Made by a program: the position numbers and the translations under genes
Source: Sinosporangium siamense
GTDB taxonomy: Bacteria; Actinomycetota; Actinomycetes; Streptosporangiales; Streptosporangiaceae
DNA: 64,000 nucleotides
Assembly (NCBI RefSeq): GCF_016863435.1
Contig: NZ_BOOW01000034.1
Coordinates: 124,001-188,000, forward strand
Reading direction: 5' to 3'
Notes under the pieces: generated by a model
What the model was told of the DNA's origin: nothing
What the model saw: only the letters and a program-made list of their open reading frames with translations
The model's database searches: none
Part shown: piece after piece, positions 41,030-50,354 of the stretch
How positions within the stretch are numbered: position 1 is the first letter of the stretch
Layout of the letters: each line of letters starts with the position of its first letter

Positions 41030-41887
41030 TCACGGGGCCTTTTGCGAAGCCGCGGCGGCGGGGTGCAGATCGGCGAGCGTGAGCCGATGCGCCGGCGGAT
41101 CGGGCAGGATCAGTGTGCGCGTCACGGTGAGATCGGCCGCGCAGTGCAGCAACTCGCCGGATCGAAGCGGTCGCCAGCCGGGATCGTCGTCCATTTTCTC
41201 ACTGGCCACCACCACGGCGGGCGCCCGCGACAGATCGCTGGAGCGCACCCGCATCCGCCCGCCCGTGCCGGCGTGATCAAGCCCTTGGTCGCCGGGCGTG
41301 CGCTGGAGCACAAACAGCTCGTGGGTGTCCGGATAGCGCAACGCCCACAACTCCTGCGGCGTGGTGAGGACCACGTTGAGCGCATAGACGGGAAGACTCC
41401 TGGCGATCCACCGCACGGCACTCGCGATCCCCGCCCCGATGTCCCCCTCATGCCGCCTGACCTCGCGGGTGATCAGGGCGAACACACGCTCGGAATCCGT
41501 GTCGCCCCTGACGGGCGACCGATCCGCACCGAGGTGCGCGTCGAGCAGGTCCAGCCCCTCGACCACCCCGTTGTGCGCGAACAGCCGGCCGTCCTGCTCG
41601 AACGGGTGGGTGTTGCGCCGCTCCAGCCCGCCCGTCGAGGCGAACCGCACGTGAGCGATGAAGGTCGTGGACCACACCTCCTTCGCCTCCTCGGCGAACC
41701 GCCGGTCGGCGTAGGCCGCGAGAGGAGCCTTGTGCAGGTGCGGGGTGCCGTCGGCGTCGAAATAGCCGAGCCCGGTGCCGTCGGGATCCCGATGCGCCTG
41801 CTCACGCAGGCTGTCGGGTGCCTCCAGCAACCAGAAGACGGCACGGGCACGCGTCGGCGAACTGCTCAGACCGAACAGTCGGCACAT
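41030..41887 (-). CDS. class II glutamine amidotransferase-like protein (YafJ family)
   Basis: From the ATG at 41885-41887 the protein has 285 residues and begins MCRLFG, placing the Ntn nucleophile Cys2 after Met removal. Further Gln-binding motifs are HVRFASTGG, NTHPFEQDGRLFAHNGVVEG and GDTDSERVFALI. This layout matches the GATase_4 family. The longer frame to 42025 has no role. It stands alone, so the ammonia acceptor is unknown. Hercynylcysteine-related EgtC is a cousin, but no ergothioneine gene is near. Confidence 0.88.
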   Translation of the reverse strand: MCRLFGLSSSPTRARAVFWLLEAPDSLREQAHRDPDGTGLGYFDADGTPHLHKAPLAAYADRRFAEEAKEVWSTTFIAHVRFASTGGLERRNTHPFEQDGRLFAHNGVVEGLDLLDAHLGADRSPVRGDTDSERVFALITREVRRHEGDIGAGIASAVRWIARSLPVYALNVVLTTPQELWALRYPDTHELFVLQRTPGDQGLDHAGTGGRMRVRSSDLSRAPAVVVASEKMDDDPGWRPLRSGELLHCAADLTVTRTLILPDPPAHRLTLADLHPAAAASQKAP

Positions 41888-42070
41888 GTAGGTGTTCCCC
41901 TCCACCATGGATGACCGTACGGCGCAGCCGGGGTCAGCGTTCAGTGCCACAGCGAGTAGCGATGTTCTCACAGTGAGGGGCGAAATCGTGGGAGCGTCGG
42001 ACTCAGTGCGGTCAACGCCTCGCATGACGGCCCCGCCGTACCTCAGCTGAAGGAACCTCCTCCGATACGA

Positions 42071-42111
42071 CGATCGCCCCTCCCCGCGAAAGGCGTCGGG
42101 AGGGGCGATCG
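42071..42111 (-). terminator. hairpin terminator of the membrane protein gene
   Basis: CGATCGCCCCTCCC (42071-42084) is perfectly complementary to 42098-42111, with a 13-base loop. It lies 17 bases beyond the stop of the minus-strand gene at 42128. No T tract. Confidence 0.7.
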
Positions 42112-42127
42112 GCCGGAAAGTGTGGTG

Positions 42128-42862
42128 TCAGCTCGTGTGAGTCGTCATCCCCACGGAGTAGGAGACACGCCTGGCCGTCGGACGGGTGGCGCGTTTGCGG
42201 GCCGACGGGGCGGGCTCGACCAGGGCGCGGCGCCATTGGCGGCGGAGGACGGTGAGGTGGTCGGCGCGCTGGCGCATCACCTTCGCCTCCTCGCCTATGG
42301 CGGACTTGTCGGCCGCGACCTCGGTCTTCAGCCGGCGGCGCACGTCGATCAGCTCCTCGGGCGTCTCCTCCCTCGGCGCGAGCAGGGCGTGGTGGGCGAT
42401 CCTCAGCTCGTTGAGGGCGGCCGCCATCTCGCTCTCCCGGACGCGGATCCGGAGGCGGAGGTGCTGGTCGGTCGCGCGGCGGAGGATCTGCCGCGACTGC
42501 AGGTGCTTGACCGAGCGCAGAGGGGTCAGAGCGAAGCGGGCGTAGTAGGCCACTCTCGGCATCTTGATCAGCTGAATGGCCAGCGGGCCGAGGATCAGGG
42601 CGGCCAGGCCGCCACCCACGGTGATTTCGGCGAAGGTGGCGAACTCTCTAGTCGGAGGGGCCGATCGAAGTTGTACCAGGGCTTCGTACTCCACGAAGAC
42701 CGCACACAGCATGTAGGCGACGAAGGGACTGCTCAGAACGGTCTTCAAGCGGGGGGTGTAGCGGTTCTTCTGCCATTCCCCCAGCAAGAGACGCATTTCC
42801 ACGACGATCGCCAGCCCGATAACCGGAGCGACGATGGCAATCGACTCCCAGTAGCCGTCCAA
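42128..42862 (-). CDS. membrane protein with cytoplasmic helical tail, unknown function
   Basis: A TTG start at 42860-42862 with AGAGGTG upstream gives 244 residues (LDGYWESIAIVAPVIG). Three hydrophobic segments lie at about 5-24, 45-68 and 78-102. The remaining 140 residues are charged and helical (RIRVRESEMAAALNELRIAHHALL, EELIDVRRRLKTEVAADKSAIGEEAKVMRQR), likely coiled coil. A longer frame to 43048 has no ribosome-binding site. Function unknown. Confidence 0.65.
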   Translation of the reverse strand: MDGYWESIAIVAPVIGLAIVVEMRLLLGEWQKNRYTPRLKTVLSSPFVAYMLCAVFVEYEALVQLRSAPPTREFATFAEITVGGGLAALILGPLAIQLIKMPRVAYYARFALTPLRSVKHLQSRQILRRATDQHLRLRIRVRESEMAAALNELRIAHHALLAPREETPEELIDVRRRLKTEVAADKSAIGEEAKVMRQRADHLTVLRRQWRRALVEPAPSARKRATRPTARRVSYSVGMTTHTS

Positions 42863-43234
42863 GACACACCTCTGATAGCGGTTGATGGAGCGGCGTTCGG
42901 TGCCGAGTTCACCGGAACGCGAATTGACCTGCTGCGAACATGTTGCTTCCACTGGCCGGTTCGCGCGTGGGCATGGTGAACTGCCCTGCGGGTGGGAGAA
43001 TGAACCAGTTTCACGAGACCGACGACGAAGCGCGGCGGAACACCGCACACGAAACGGCCGCAGTCATATTCTGTCAGGCCCGCCCGTCGGTCCCGGAGGC
43101 GGGATCGATGTTCGTGTGGTCCACCGTTGGTTCCGCGAGGGCGGCTCGCCCGGGGCCGCGGGCCGCCCTCGTTGATATCACTGTGCGATCAGGGACTTTG
43201 CCGTTCTATCCGTGGATCCGAGCGCGGGCGGGGG
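42863..43234. other. 372-base gap, no gene supported
   Basis: Frames open on the plus strand here have no ribosome-binding site and no recognisable product. The region should hold the promoter of the minus-strand membrane protein gene and the 3' end of the secreted repeat protein. Near 43190-43210 there is a T/A-containing stretch (GATATCACTGTGCGATC). Confidence 0.4.
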
Positions 43235-44005
43235 TCACAGGCCCAGGCACTGCCCGCTCATGGCACCGTTACCGTCCGCACCTGCGACGTTGCTGTGCCC
43301 CGTGGGGGCGGGCGCGTTGTCGATGCACGTGATGTTGTCGTCGGATCGGTTGCCGATGATCTGAGTGCCGCCGAGATTCTTGTTCACTTCGAGGTTGTCC
43401 CAGGCGACGTTGTACTGCACCGATGCGCCACCGGAGTTGTTCTCGACCTTGAAGCCGTCCAGCGCCGTGCTGTTGTGCACGGTGGTGAGGCCGCCGGAGT
43501 TTTCGAGGACCAGGAAGTTTCCGTTCGCCTGGGCGGTGTTCACGGTGACACCGCCCCGATTCTTTCTGATGAAGATGTCGGCGTTGGCGGAGCCGACGCC
43601 GGTGACGGTGACGGCTCCGGTGTTCTCCGCGATCTCCAGGCCGCCGAACGCGGTCGAGTTCGCGATGGAGGCGGTGCCGCCCTTCAGCATTTTGGCGTGG
43701 CCCTGGATGGCCGAGTTGCCGCTGACGGAGACCGACGCCGCCTGACTGGCGTGGAGGCCCGCGGCGACGCTGATGCCGGTGGCGTTCAGGGTGGAACCGA
43801 TGCCCACCTCGACGCCGGCGCGGATGACGGTTCCGGTGAGGGTGCATGTGGCACCGGCAGGGACGACGAGCTTACCCGGCACCTCTACCGCGCCCATGGA
43901 GGCGGAGCAGGCGGTGTCGGGTGCCATGAAGGCCGCTTGCGCGGGTGCGGCCGGGAGGACGAGGGCGGCGGCGATGAGGGCGAAAACGGCAGGGGTCTTC
44001 CTCAA
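43235..44005 (-). CDS. secreted protein with beta-helix-like repeats
   Basis: The 256-residue product has a Sec signal peptide ending near APAQA|AF at residue 25. From about residue 70 to 230 it repeats units of about 20-22 residues with Asn/Gly turns (SGNSAIQGHAKMLKGG, ENTGAVTVTGVGSANADIFIRKNRGGVTV, LENSGGLTTVHNSTALDGFKVENNSGGASVQYN), the pattern of a right-handed parallel beta-helix. Four Cys lie at the two ends (DTACSAS, GATCTLTG, ITCIDN, SGQCLGL), which could cap the helix with disulfides. No catalytic acid cluster is obvious. Confidence 0.75.
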   Translation of the reverse strand: MRKTPAVFALIAAALVLPAAPAQAAFMAPDTACSASMGAVEVPGKLVVPAGATCTLTGTVIRAGVEVGIGSTLNATGISVAAGLHASQAASVSVSGNSAIQGHAKMLKGGTASIANSTAFGGLEIAENTGAVTVTGVGSANADIFIRKNRGGVTVNTAQANGNFLVLENSGGLTTVHNSTALDGFKVENNSGGASVQYNVAWDNLEVNKNLGGTQIIGNRSDDNITCIDNAPAPTGHSNVAGADGNGAMSGQCLGL

Positions 44006-44233
44006 TGCGATCTCCAGTGGTGTGGAATCCGAGGAACTCTCCGGGTGGCTGGTCCGGAGCGAGGGACGGCTGCTCAGTTACAAACGTCACGAGTACTGAT
44101 GAGTACTTCATGAGAAATAGATGAAAAAGCCCTCATAAATGCTCTCAAATCCCCCTAACCGAATATAATTCGACATCCTGTCCTCGGTGAGAAGATGAGA
44201 GACGAGCCCCTTCCCCCTGCCGGAGACGAGAAA
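44006..44233. promoter_or_regulatory. AT-rich gap with direct repeats upstream of the secreted repeat protein
   Basis: GAGTACT occurs twice in direct orientation at 44091-44097 and 44101-44107. The next 60 bases are unusually A/T-rich (AAATAGATGAAAAAGCC). The element probably includes the promoter of the minus-strand secreted protein. No gene seen. Confidence 0.4.
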
Positions 44234-46408
44234 TCACTTCCGGCGCCACAGCCTCACGTAGCCGTCATGGCCGCCCGACGCCAGCACGGCGCCGTCCTTC
44301 GAGAAGGCCACCGACGTCACACGGCCCTCGTGCCCGGTCAGGTCGGTGAGAGGCTTCGAATTCGGGAAGTCCCACAGGCGCACGAATCCCTCGTCACCCG
44401 CCGACGCCAGAAGATTGCCGTCGGGACTGAAGGCCACGGTGAAGATCTGGCCGTTGTGGCCCTCCAGCAGGGCCGACTCCACCGGCTTTCGCGGATTCGC
44501 CGAATCCCACACGTGCACGTAGTTGTCCGCTCCCGCCGACACGAGGAATCTGCCGTCCGGGCTGAAGGCCACCACATTGGCCCCGTCACCGTAGGCCTGG
44601 GAAGCCGTCGATTCGACCGGAGCCCCGCCCTTGATCTCCCACAGGCGAACAGGCTCGTCGAATCCCGCCGTCGCCAGCGTCTTCCCGTCCGGGCTGAAGG
44701 CCACCGACGTCACCGTGCCCGGCACGGAAGCGCCGTTGACGAAAGTCAGGTTCCTGCCTGTCTTCTGGGCGTCGCCGGCCTTGGTCAGGTCCCAGAAGCT
44801 GACGTAGTCCTCGCTTCCCGCGGCGAGGTAACGACCGTCCGGGCTGAAGGCCAGCGCCTTGACGGCTCTGTCGTACCCCAGCAGGCCGTAGGCGACGGCG
44901 CGCGCGCTCAGGTTCCACAACAGGGTGGTGTTCCCCGCGCCGGTCGCGATCGTGCCGTCGGGGCCGAAGGCCAGCGCGACCATCGACTCGGCCGGCTCGA
45001 CGGCGTCGGTGAGGTCGGCGACGTTGCGCCCGTCGGCCGGGTTCCAGAGCTTGAGGCTCGCGCCGTCCCCCACCACGGCGAACAGCGGTCCCTGCCCGAG
45101 CGGGGTCGAACCGTGGCTGAAGTCCACGGCGTTCACGAGGAAGCCCTGTTCGAGCGCCTGCGCCAGGCCCCAGGCGCCCCCGCGGGAGGCGGCGGAGTTC
45201 GCTCCGGACACTCCGCTGTCCCGTCCGCCCGCTCCTCCGGTCAGCAGGAAGGTCGTCGCCGCGCCGATGCCGAGGGCGGCCAGGCCGCCCACACCCCAGA
45301 TGAGCAGTTCGCGCCGCCTCGGCGACGGGGGCTTCTTGTCCGCGGCGGTATCCGCCGCCAAGCGGTCGGCTCCTTTGGTGGCTGCCGGGTGCGCGATGGT
45401 GGGCGGAACAACCGTGACAGAGGCGGCGGGACCTGACACATCCGGACCGGACACCGCTGTGTCGACTGTCACGCGGATGGCACGCGCCGCGGACGCTTCC
45501 GGCGGCGGAGTCGCGGTGGAGAGTAGGCCCGGCGTCGGGACGACCGTGTCGCGGCCGGCGGCCGTCACCGGAGTGCCGGCGTCCGCCGGGGGATTTCCGG
45601 CGACTACGGCCCGCAGCGCCTCAAGAGCCTGCTCGGTCCCGAGGCGTTCGGCCGGATTCTTCTGCAGCAGCCCGGTGAGCACCGGCGTCAGCGGCCCGGC
45701 GTGCACGGGCGGTTCGGGCTCGTCGCTCAGCAGCGCGGACAACACCGACACCAAGTCGGTGCCCGTGTACGGTGCCCGCCCTTCGGCCGCGGCGTACAGA
45801 GTCGCGCCGAGTGCCCACAGATCCCACGCGGGCGACACCTCACGCCCTCGCGCCTGCTCCGGCGCCATGAACGACGGGGTGCCGATGAGCATGCCCGACG
45901 CCGTGAGCGTGGCGTCGCCCGCCATGCTGGCGATCCCGAAGTCGGTGATGACCACCCGGTTTCCGCTCACCAGCACGTTGGCCGGTTTCAGGTCCCGATG
46001 CACGATGCCGGCCGCGTGCGCCTCGGCGACGGCCTCCAGCAGGCCGACCCCGATGGCGGCCACCCGCTCAGGCGGCAGCCGTACGCCTCCGGAGATGGTC
46101 TGGGCGAGCGACCGGCCGGGCACCAGCTCCATGATGATCGCCGGTGCGCCGTCGTGGAGGGCGACGTCGTAGACGGTGACGATGCCGGGGTGATTGAGCC
46201 TGGCCGCCGAGCGGGCCTCGCGCATCGCACGGCGGGTGAGGGTCTCCCGTTCGGTGTCTTGCAGGCCGCGGGGAAAGAGGATCTCCTTGACCGCCACATC
46301 GCGTTCCAGCACCTGGTCGTAGGCTCGCCATACTTTTCCCATGCCCCCGACGCCTATCGGCTCGATGAGCTGGTATCGGCCGTTCACGAGCTCGCGGGCA
46401 TCCGTCAC
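44234..46408 (-). CDS. membrane Ser/Thr protein kinase with seven-bladed WD40 sensor
   Basis: The 724-residue product has an N-terminal kinase domain (1-270): GVGGMGKV, VAVKE with the catalytic Lys, HRDLKPANVL, DFGIASMAG and SFMAPEQARG. A Pro/Ala-rich linker leads to one membrane segment (about 370-392, LLIWGVGGLAALGIGAATTFLL). The outer part from about 420 is a WD40 propeller with repeats such as VAFSPDGKTLATAGFDEPVRLW; I count about seven blades, enough for a closed propeller. The start is GTG at 46406. An extracellular propeller would sense a ligand or partner. Confidence 0.92.
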   Translation of the reverse strand: MTDARELVNGRYQLIEPIGVGGMGKVWRAYDQVLERDVAVKEILFPRGLQDTERETLTRRAMREARSAARLNHPGIVTVYDVALHDGAPAIIMELVPGRSLAQTISGGVRLPPERVAAIGVGLLEAVAEAHAAGIVHRDLKPANVLVSGNRVVITDFGIASMAGDATLTASGMLIGTPSFMAPEQARGREVSPAWDLWALGATLYAAAEGRAPYTGTDLVSVLSALLSDEPEPPVHAGPLTPVLTGLLQKNPAERLGTEQALEALRAVVAGNPPADAGTPVTAAGRDTVVPTPGLLSTATPPPEASAARAIRVTVDTAVSGPDVSGPAASVTVVPPTIAHPAATKGADRLAADTAADKKPPSPRRRELLIWGVGGLAALGIGAATTFLLTGGAGGRDSGVSGANSAASRGGAWGLAQALEQGFLVNAVDFSHGSTPLGQGPLFAVVGDGASLKLWNPADGRNVADLTDAVEPAESMVALAFGPDGTIATGAGNTTLLWNLSARAVAYGLLGYDRAVKALAFSPDGRYLAAGSEDYVSFWDLTKAGDAQKTGRNLTFVNGASVPGTVTSVAFSPDGKTLATAGFDEPVRLWEIKGGAPVESTASQAYGDGANVVAFSPDGRFLVSAGADNYVHVWDSANPRKPVESALLEGHNGQIFTVAFSPDGNLLASAGDEGFVRLWDFPNSKPLTDLTGHEGRVTSVAFSKDGAVLASGGHDGYVRLWRRK

Positions 46409-46572
46409 GATGCGATGGTATTCGGGGGAGATTACGGAACAAGGGTGTCTACATATCTATATGGAACGCATCAAGCCACGGCCTTTACCAAGTATGGCGA
46501 CATGTCCGAATTCGGCGAGGGAAGCGTCGTCTCGCCGACGGAGGAGCCGAAACCATCGAGACCCGAGCCGGG

Positions 46573-48327
46573 TCAGTCGGCGTCCTGTCCTCCGTGCCAG
46601 GAGTTCCACAGGCCCGCGTATATGCCTCCTCTGGCGACGAGTTCGTCGTGGGTGCCGACCTCGCCGACGCGGCCGCCTGCCATGACGACGACACGGTCGG
46701 CGTCGTGCGCGGTGTGCAGGCGGTGGGCGATGGCGATCACCGTGCGGCCCTCCATGACGGCGGCCAGCGAGCGTTCCAGGCGGCGGGCGGCCACCGGGGA
46801 CATCTGGGAGGTGGCCTCGTCCAGGACGAGGGTGTGCGGGTCGACCAGGATCAGCCGGGCCAGAGCGAGCTGCTGGCTCTGGGACGGCGAGAGTTCGGCC
46901 CTGCCGGGGCCCACCTCGGTGTCCAGACCGAGTTCGCCCGCCCACTCCCAGGCGTCCACGGCGCGCAGGGCGGCCTCCAGTTCGGCGTCGCCGGCGTGCG
47001 GGTCGGCCATCGTGAGGTTGTCGCGGAGAGTGCCCTGGAAGACGTGCTGGTCCTGGGTCACCAGGGCGATCTCGCGGCGGAGGGCGCCGAGGGGAACCTC
47101 GGTCAAGGGGGTGCCGCCGAGGGTGACGACGCCCTCACGCGGTTCGTGGATCCCGGCGATCAGGCGGCCCAGGGTGGACTTGCCCGCCCCGGAGGGGCCG
47201 ACGACGGCCAGCCGTTCGCCGCGCCGGATGTCGAGGTCGACCTTGTGCAGGACGTCGTGCCCCTCGCGGTAGGAGTAGCTGACACTCTTGACCGCGATGT
47301 CCTGTGCCTCGCCACCTGTGCAGGCGGGCTGCGGCGCACCACCCGTGCCGGTGCCGGCGGCCTTGCGGCCGACACCGAGGATGCGGGCAAGGGACGCGCC
47401 GCCGATCTGCAGGTCGTCCATCCAGTAGAGGAGGCGGTCGACGGGGTCCAGCAGTTGCTGCACATAGAGGGTGGCGGCGGTGACCGCCGCCAGGGACACC
47501 CGGCCGTCGATGTAGAGCAGCCCGCCGAAGATCAGCGTCGTGACGACCGGCAGCACATATGCGGTGTCGCAGATCGGCAGGTAGACGGTGCGGAGGTGGA
47601 GCGTGTAGCGCTCGGTGGCGTAGGAGCGGGCGATGTCGCGGTTCACCCGGTCGAAGCGGCGGCCGGCGAGCTCCAGGGCCTCGACGGTGCGGGCGCCGTC
47701 GACGGTCTCGGCCAGCCCGTCGGTGAGGTCGGCGTAGGCGGCGCTCTGCCGTAGGTAGCCGTCGCGGGCACGGGCGAGATACCAGCGGGTGGCGGCCCAG
47801 AGCACGGGCACCGCGACCAGGCAGGGAAGCACCATGAGCGGGCCGACCAGCACGAGGGCGCCCATGGTGAGCAAGATGGTCATGGCGGCGGTGAGGGTGT
47901 CGGGGACGGCCATGCGCACGCTGCGCGACAATACGTCGACGTCGCGGGTGGTCCTGGTGACGAGGTCGCCGGTGCCCGCCCGCTCGACGACGGCCAGCGG
48001 CAGGCTCACCACGGTGTCGACGAACTCCTCACGCAGCTCGGCGAGGACCTTCTCCCCCAGCTTCGCCGATGCGTACATCGCCGACCGGACGAGGATCGCC
48101 TGGGTGACGACCAGCGCCACGATCACCAGGGTGATGCGGTCGACACGGTCGATCCCGCGCCCGGCCTCGTCGACCAGGTCGCCGAGCAGCCGCGGCCCGG
48201 CCAGGGCGACGGCCGAGGCGGCGAGATGCAGCGCGACGGCCACGGCCAGCTCACGCGGATGACGGAGGGTCAGCCGGCGGGCGTGCGCCCGGACCTCACG
48301 CGCGCCGGCGACGGGCAAGGTGGTCAC
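46573..48327 (-). CDS. ABC exporter half-transporter (intact P-loop, altered signature)
   Basis: The 584-residue product has six N-terminal hydrophobic segments and a C-terminal nucleotide-binding domain. Walker A is VVGPSGAGKSTLGRL and Walker B TLVLDEATSQMS. The signature region reads LSPSQSQQLALARLI instead of LSGGQxQR. It overlaps the stop of its partner (GTGA). Together they form a heterodimeric type IV exporter with one competent ATP site. Confidence 0.92.
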   Translation of the reverse strand: MTTLPVAGAREVRAHARRLTLRHPRELAVAVALHLAASAVALAGPRLLGDLVDEAGRGIDRVDRITLVIVALVVTQAILVRSAMYASAKLGEKVLAELREEFVDTVVSLPLAVVERAGTGDLVTRTTRDVDVLSRSVRMAVPDTLTAAMTILLTMGALVLVGPLMVLPCLVAVPVLWAATRWYLARARDGYLRQSAAYADLTDGLAETVDGARTVEALELAGRRFDRVNRDIARSYATERYTLHLRTVYLPICDTAYVLPVVTTLIFGGLLYIDGRVSLAAVTAATLYVQQLLDPVDRLLYWMDDLQIGGASLARILGVGRKAAGTGTGGAPQPACTGGEAQDIAVKSVSYSYREGHDVLHKVDLDIRRGERLAVVGPSGAGKSTLGRLIAGIHEPREGVVTLGGTPLTEVPLGALRREIALVTQDQHVFQGTLRDNLTMADPHAGDAELEAALRAVDAWEWAGELGLDTEVGPGRAELSPSQSQQLALARLILVDPHTLVLDEATSQMSPVAARRLERSLAAVMEGRTVIAIAHRLHTAHDADRVVVMAGGRVGEVGTHDELVARGGIYAGLWNSWHGGQDAD

Positions 48328-50039
48328 GAGGTCTCCCTGGTCACGAGGTGCCGGTAGCGGGTGTCGCCGAGCAGTCCCGCGTGGGTGCCCTCGGCGGCCA
48401 CCCGCCCGCCGGCGACGAGGACCACGCGGTCGGCCCGGCTGAGCACGATCGGACTGGTAGTGAGGACCACGGTGGTGCGTCCGGCGCGGGCCCGGGCCAG
48501 GCGGGCGGCGATCGTGTCCTCGGTATGGGCGTCGACGGCACTGGCGGGCTCGACGGCCACGAGGACGTCGGGGTTCGCCATCAGGGCGCGGACCAGGCGC
48601 AGGCGCTGGTGCTGCCCGCCGGACAACTCCCGGCCCGCTTGAACGAGCACGGTGTCGAGGCCGTCGGGGAGTGCGTCCACGATGTCGCCGGCGGCGGCGG
48701 CCCAGAGGGCTTCGGCGAGCTCCGGCCGGTCACCGCCGCCATCGGCGGACGTGTCCCTCGGGTCGAGCTCCGCGCGCAGCGGGCCGGTGAAGAAGCGTCC
48801 TTCGGGGCCGACGACGAGGATGCTTCGCCGTACCTCGGTGAGCGGCAAATCGCGCAGCGGGATGTCGCCGTAGGCCGCGCCTGAGTCGGTGTAGCGGCCC
48901 AGCCGGTCGGCGAGGGCCGCGGCCTCGCCCGCCTCGGCGCAGGCGACCGCCGTGAAACGGCCCGGTGGCACGACCAGCCCGGTGACCGCGTCGGTGAGGG
49001 GCGCCGGGGAGCTGAGGGAACCGGGGGGCAGGGGGCCGGACACGATCTCGGGTTCGAGGGCGAGCATCCTGGTGACCCGCCGGGCGGCGACGAACCCCTT
49101 GGTGATGCGGTCGACGGCGTCGGTGAGCCAGCCGATGGGCCCGGCGAGGAACACGGTGTAACCGTAGAACGCGACCAGCTGCCCAGGGCTGATCCGCTGG
49201 TCGAGGACCGCGTGGGCGCCGAGCCACACCACGAAGGCGACCAGCAGGCCGGGCAGCAGCACCTGCGCGGCGCTCAAAAGCACCTCGACCCTCGCCACCT
49301 CGACACCTGCGTGGCGCACCCGCTGCGACTCGGCCCGGTAGCGCGCCGCGAAGGCGTCCTCACCGCCGATTCCCCGCAGCACCCGCAGCCCGCCGACGAT
49401 GTCGACGGCCCGGGAGGCCAGCTCACCCTGCTGGTCGCGCAGCCGCTCCTGGCGGCCGTGCAGGGGGCGGATCAGCAGCGCGATCAGCCAGGTCATGAGG
49501 GGCACTCCGATGAGTACGGCGAGGCCGAGCCGCCACGAGGTGCTCACCATGATCACGGCGACGGCGACGATGGAGACCACCGCTCCGCTCCCCCGCGCCG
49601 TGGTCTCAAGCGCCCCGCCGATGCTTGCGATGTCCGCGGTGCCGACCCCGACGACCTCGCCGGTCGTCACCCTGCGGCCGAGGGTCGCGCCGAGCCGGCT
49701 CGCCTGGCCGGTGACCAGCTGCATGGTCTGATAGCCCGCGCCGAGCGAGGCGCTGAGCGCGTTGCGGTCGCGCAGGATCCCGGTGACCGCCTGGACGATG
49801 GCGAGACCGAGCACGACGCCGCCCCAGAGCAGCAGCCCCGACCGGTCGCGGGCGATCATCCCGAGGTCGATCGCCCTGCCGATCGCGGCCGGCACGAGCG
49901 CCTGGGCGAGCATGCACGCCACGCCGAACACCACACCGGCGAGGAGAGCACGGCGGTGCTCCTTGACGAGCCCGGCCAGATAACGCCCGGCCGAACCGTG
50001 GTCCAGTCTCACAGGCCCCGGATCGGGGAATTTTCGCAT
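48324..50039 (-). CDS. ABC exporter half-transporter (degenerate P-loop, intact signature)
   Basis: The 571-residue product has six N-terminal hydrophobic segments. In the ATPase domain the P-loop is replaced by [18 protein letters not shown] with no GxxGxGK[ST]. The signature [11 protein letters not shown] is intact. The Walker B region reads [12 protein letters not shown]. It therefore lacks its own ATP-binding loop and must supply only the signature motif to the partner's site. First gene of the pair. The start is ATG at 50037-50039. Confidence 0.9.
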   Translation of the reverse strand: MRKFPDPGPVRLDHGSAGRYLAGLVKEHRRALLAGVVFGVACMLAQALVPAAIGRAIDLGMIARDRSGLLLWGGVVLGLAIVQAVTGILRDRNALSASLGAGYQTMQLVTGQASRLGATLGRRVTTGEVVGVGTADIASIGGALETTARGSGAVVSIVAVAVIMVSTSWRLGLAVLIGVPLMTWLIALLIRPLHGRQERLRDQQGELASRAVDIVGGLRVLRGIGGEDAFAARYRAESQRVRHAGVEVARVEVLLSAAQVLLPGLLVAFVVWLGAHAVLDQRISPGQLVAFYGYTVFLAGPIGWLTDAVDRITKGFVAARRVTRMLALEPEIVSGPLPPGSLSSPAPLTDAVTGLVVPPGRFTAVACAEAGEAAALADRLGRYTDSGAAYGDIPLRDLPLTEVRRSILVVGPEGRFFTGPLRAELDPRDTSADGGGDRPELAEALWAAAAGDIVDALPDGLDTVLVQAGRELSGGQHQRLRLVRALMANPDVLVAVEPASAVDAHTEDTIAARLARARAGRTTVVLTTSPIVLSRADRVVLVAGGRVAAEGTHAGLLGDTRYRHLVTRETS

Positions 50040-50354
50040 GGCCGAGCGGTCCTCCGTATGTGGTCGCGCTTGGTCGCACTTGGTCGAGCGGGACTGGCCG
50101 ACGCGCCGGATGGGAGGCGCTGGTGGGAGGCTCAGGCTTTGACGCCGATGGTAAGACCGTGCTCATATGGCAGGCCGGTGAAAGATCTTACCCCAGCGAA
50201 CCCGGCGCACAAGCCGCACACGACGAGCGCCGCAGGGGGTGTTCCCGGGTGCGGCTCGGCTGCCGCCGGGGGTGTTCCCGGGTGCGGCCCGGCCGGTGCC
50301 GCCCGCCTCAGCGGTCCGGCGCATCGGTTCCCCCTCGATCCGATCGGAGTAGAT
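50040..50354. repeat. divergent gap with a 33-base GC-rich tandem repeat
   Basis: A 33-base unit starts at 50229 and again at 50262 (GCCGCAGGGGGTGTTCCCGG / GCCGCCGGGGGTGTTCCCGG, each followed by GTGCGGC). The gap separates the exporter pair from the crotonase gene and should hold both promoters. A minus-strand frame reads [10 protein letters not shown] repeats, but I see no start for it. Confidence 0.55.

Noticed and set aside
42882..43332. Plus-strand frames of 97 and 130 codons between the membrane protein and the secreted repeat protein
   Set aside because: No ribosome-binding site, poor composition, and mutual overlap in different registers.
49212..50354. N-terminal extension of the crotonase gene by 380 codons
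   Set aside because: It lies antisense to the ABC exporter gene and through repeats. A GTG with GGAG at 50355 gives the normal family length.
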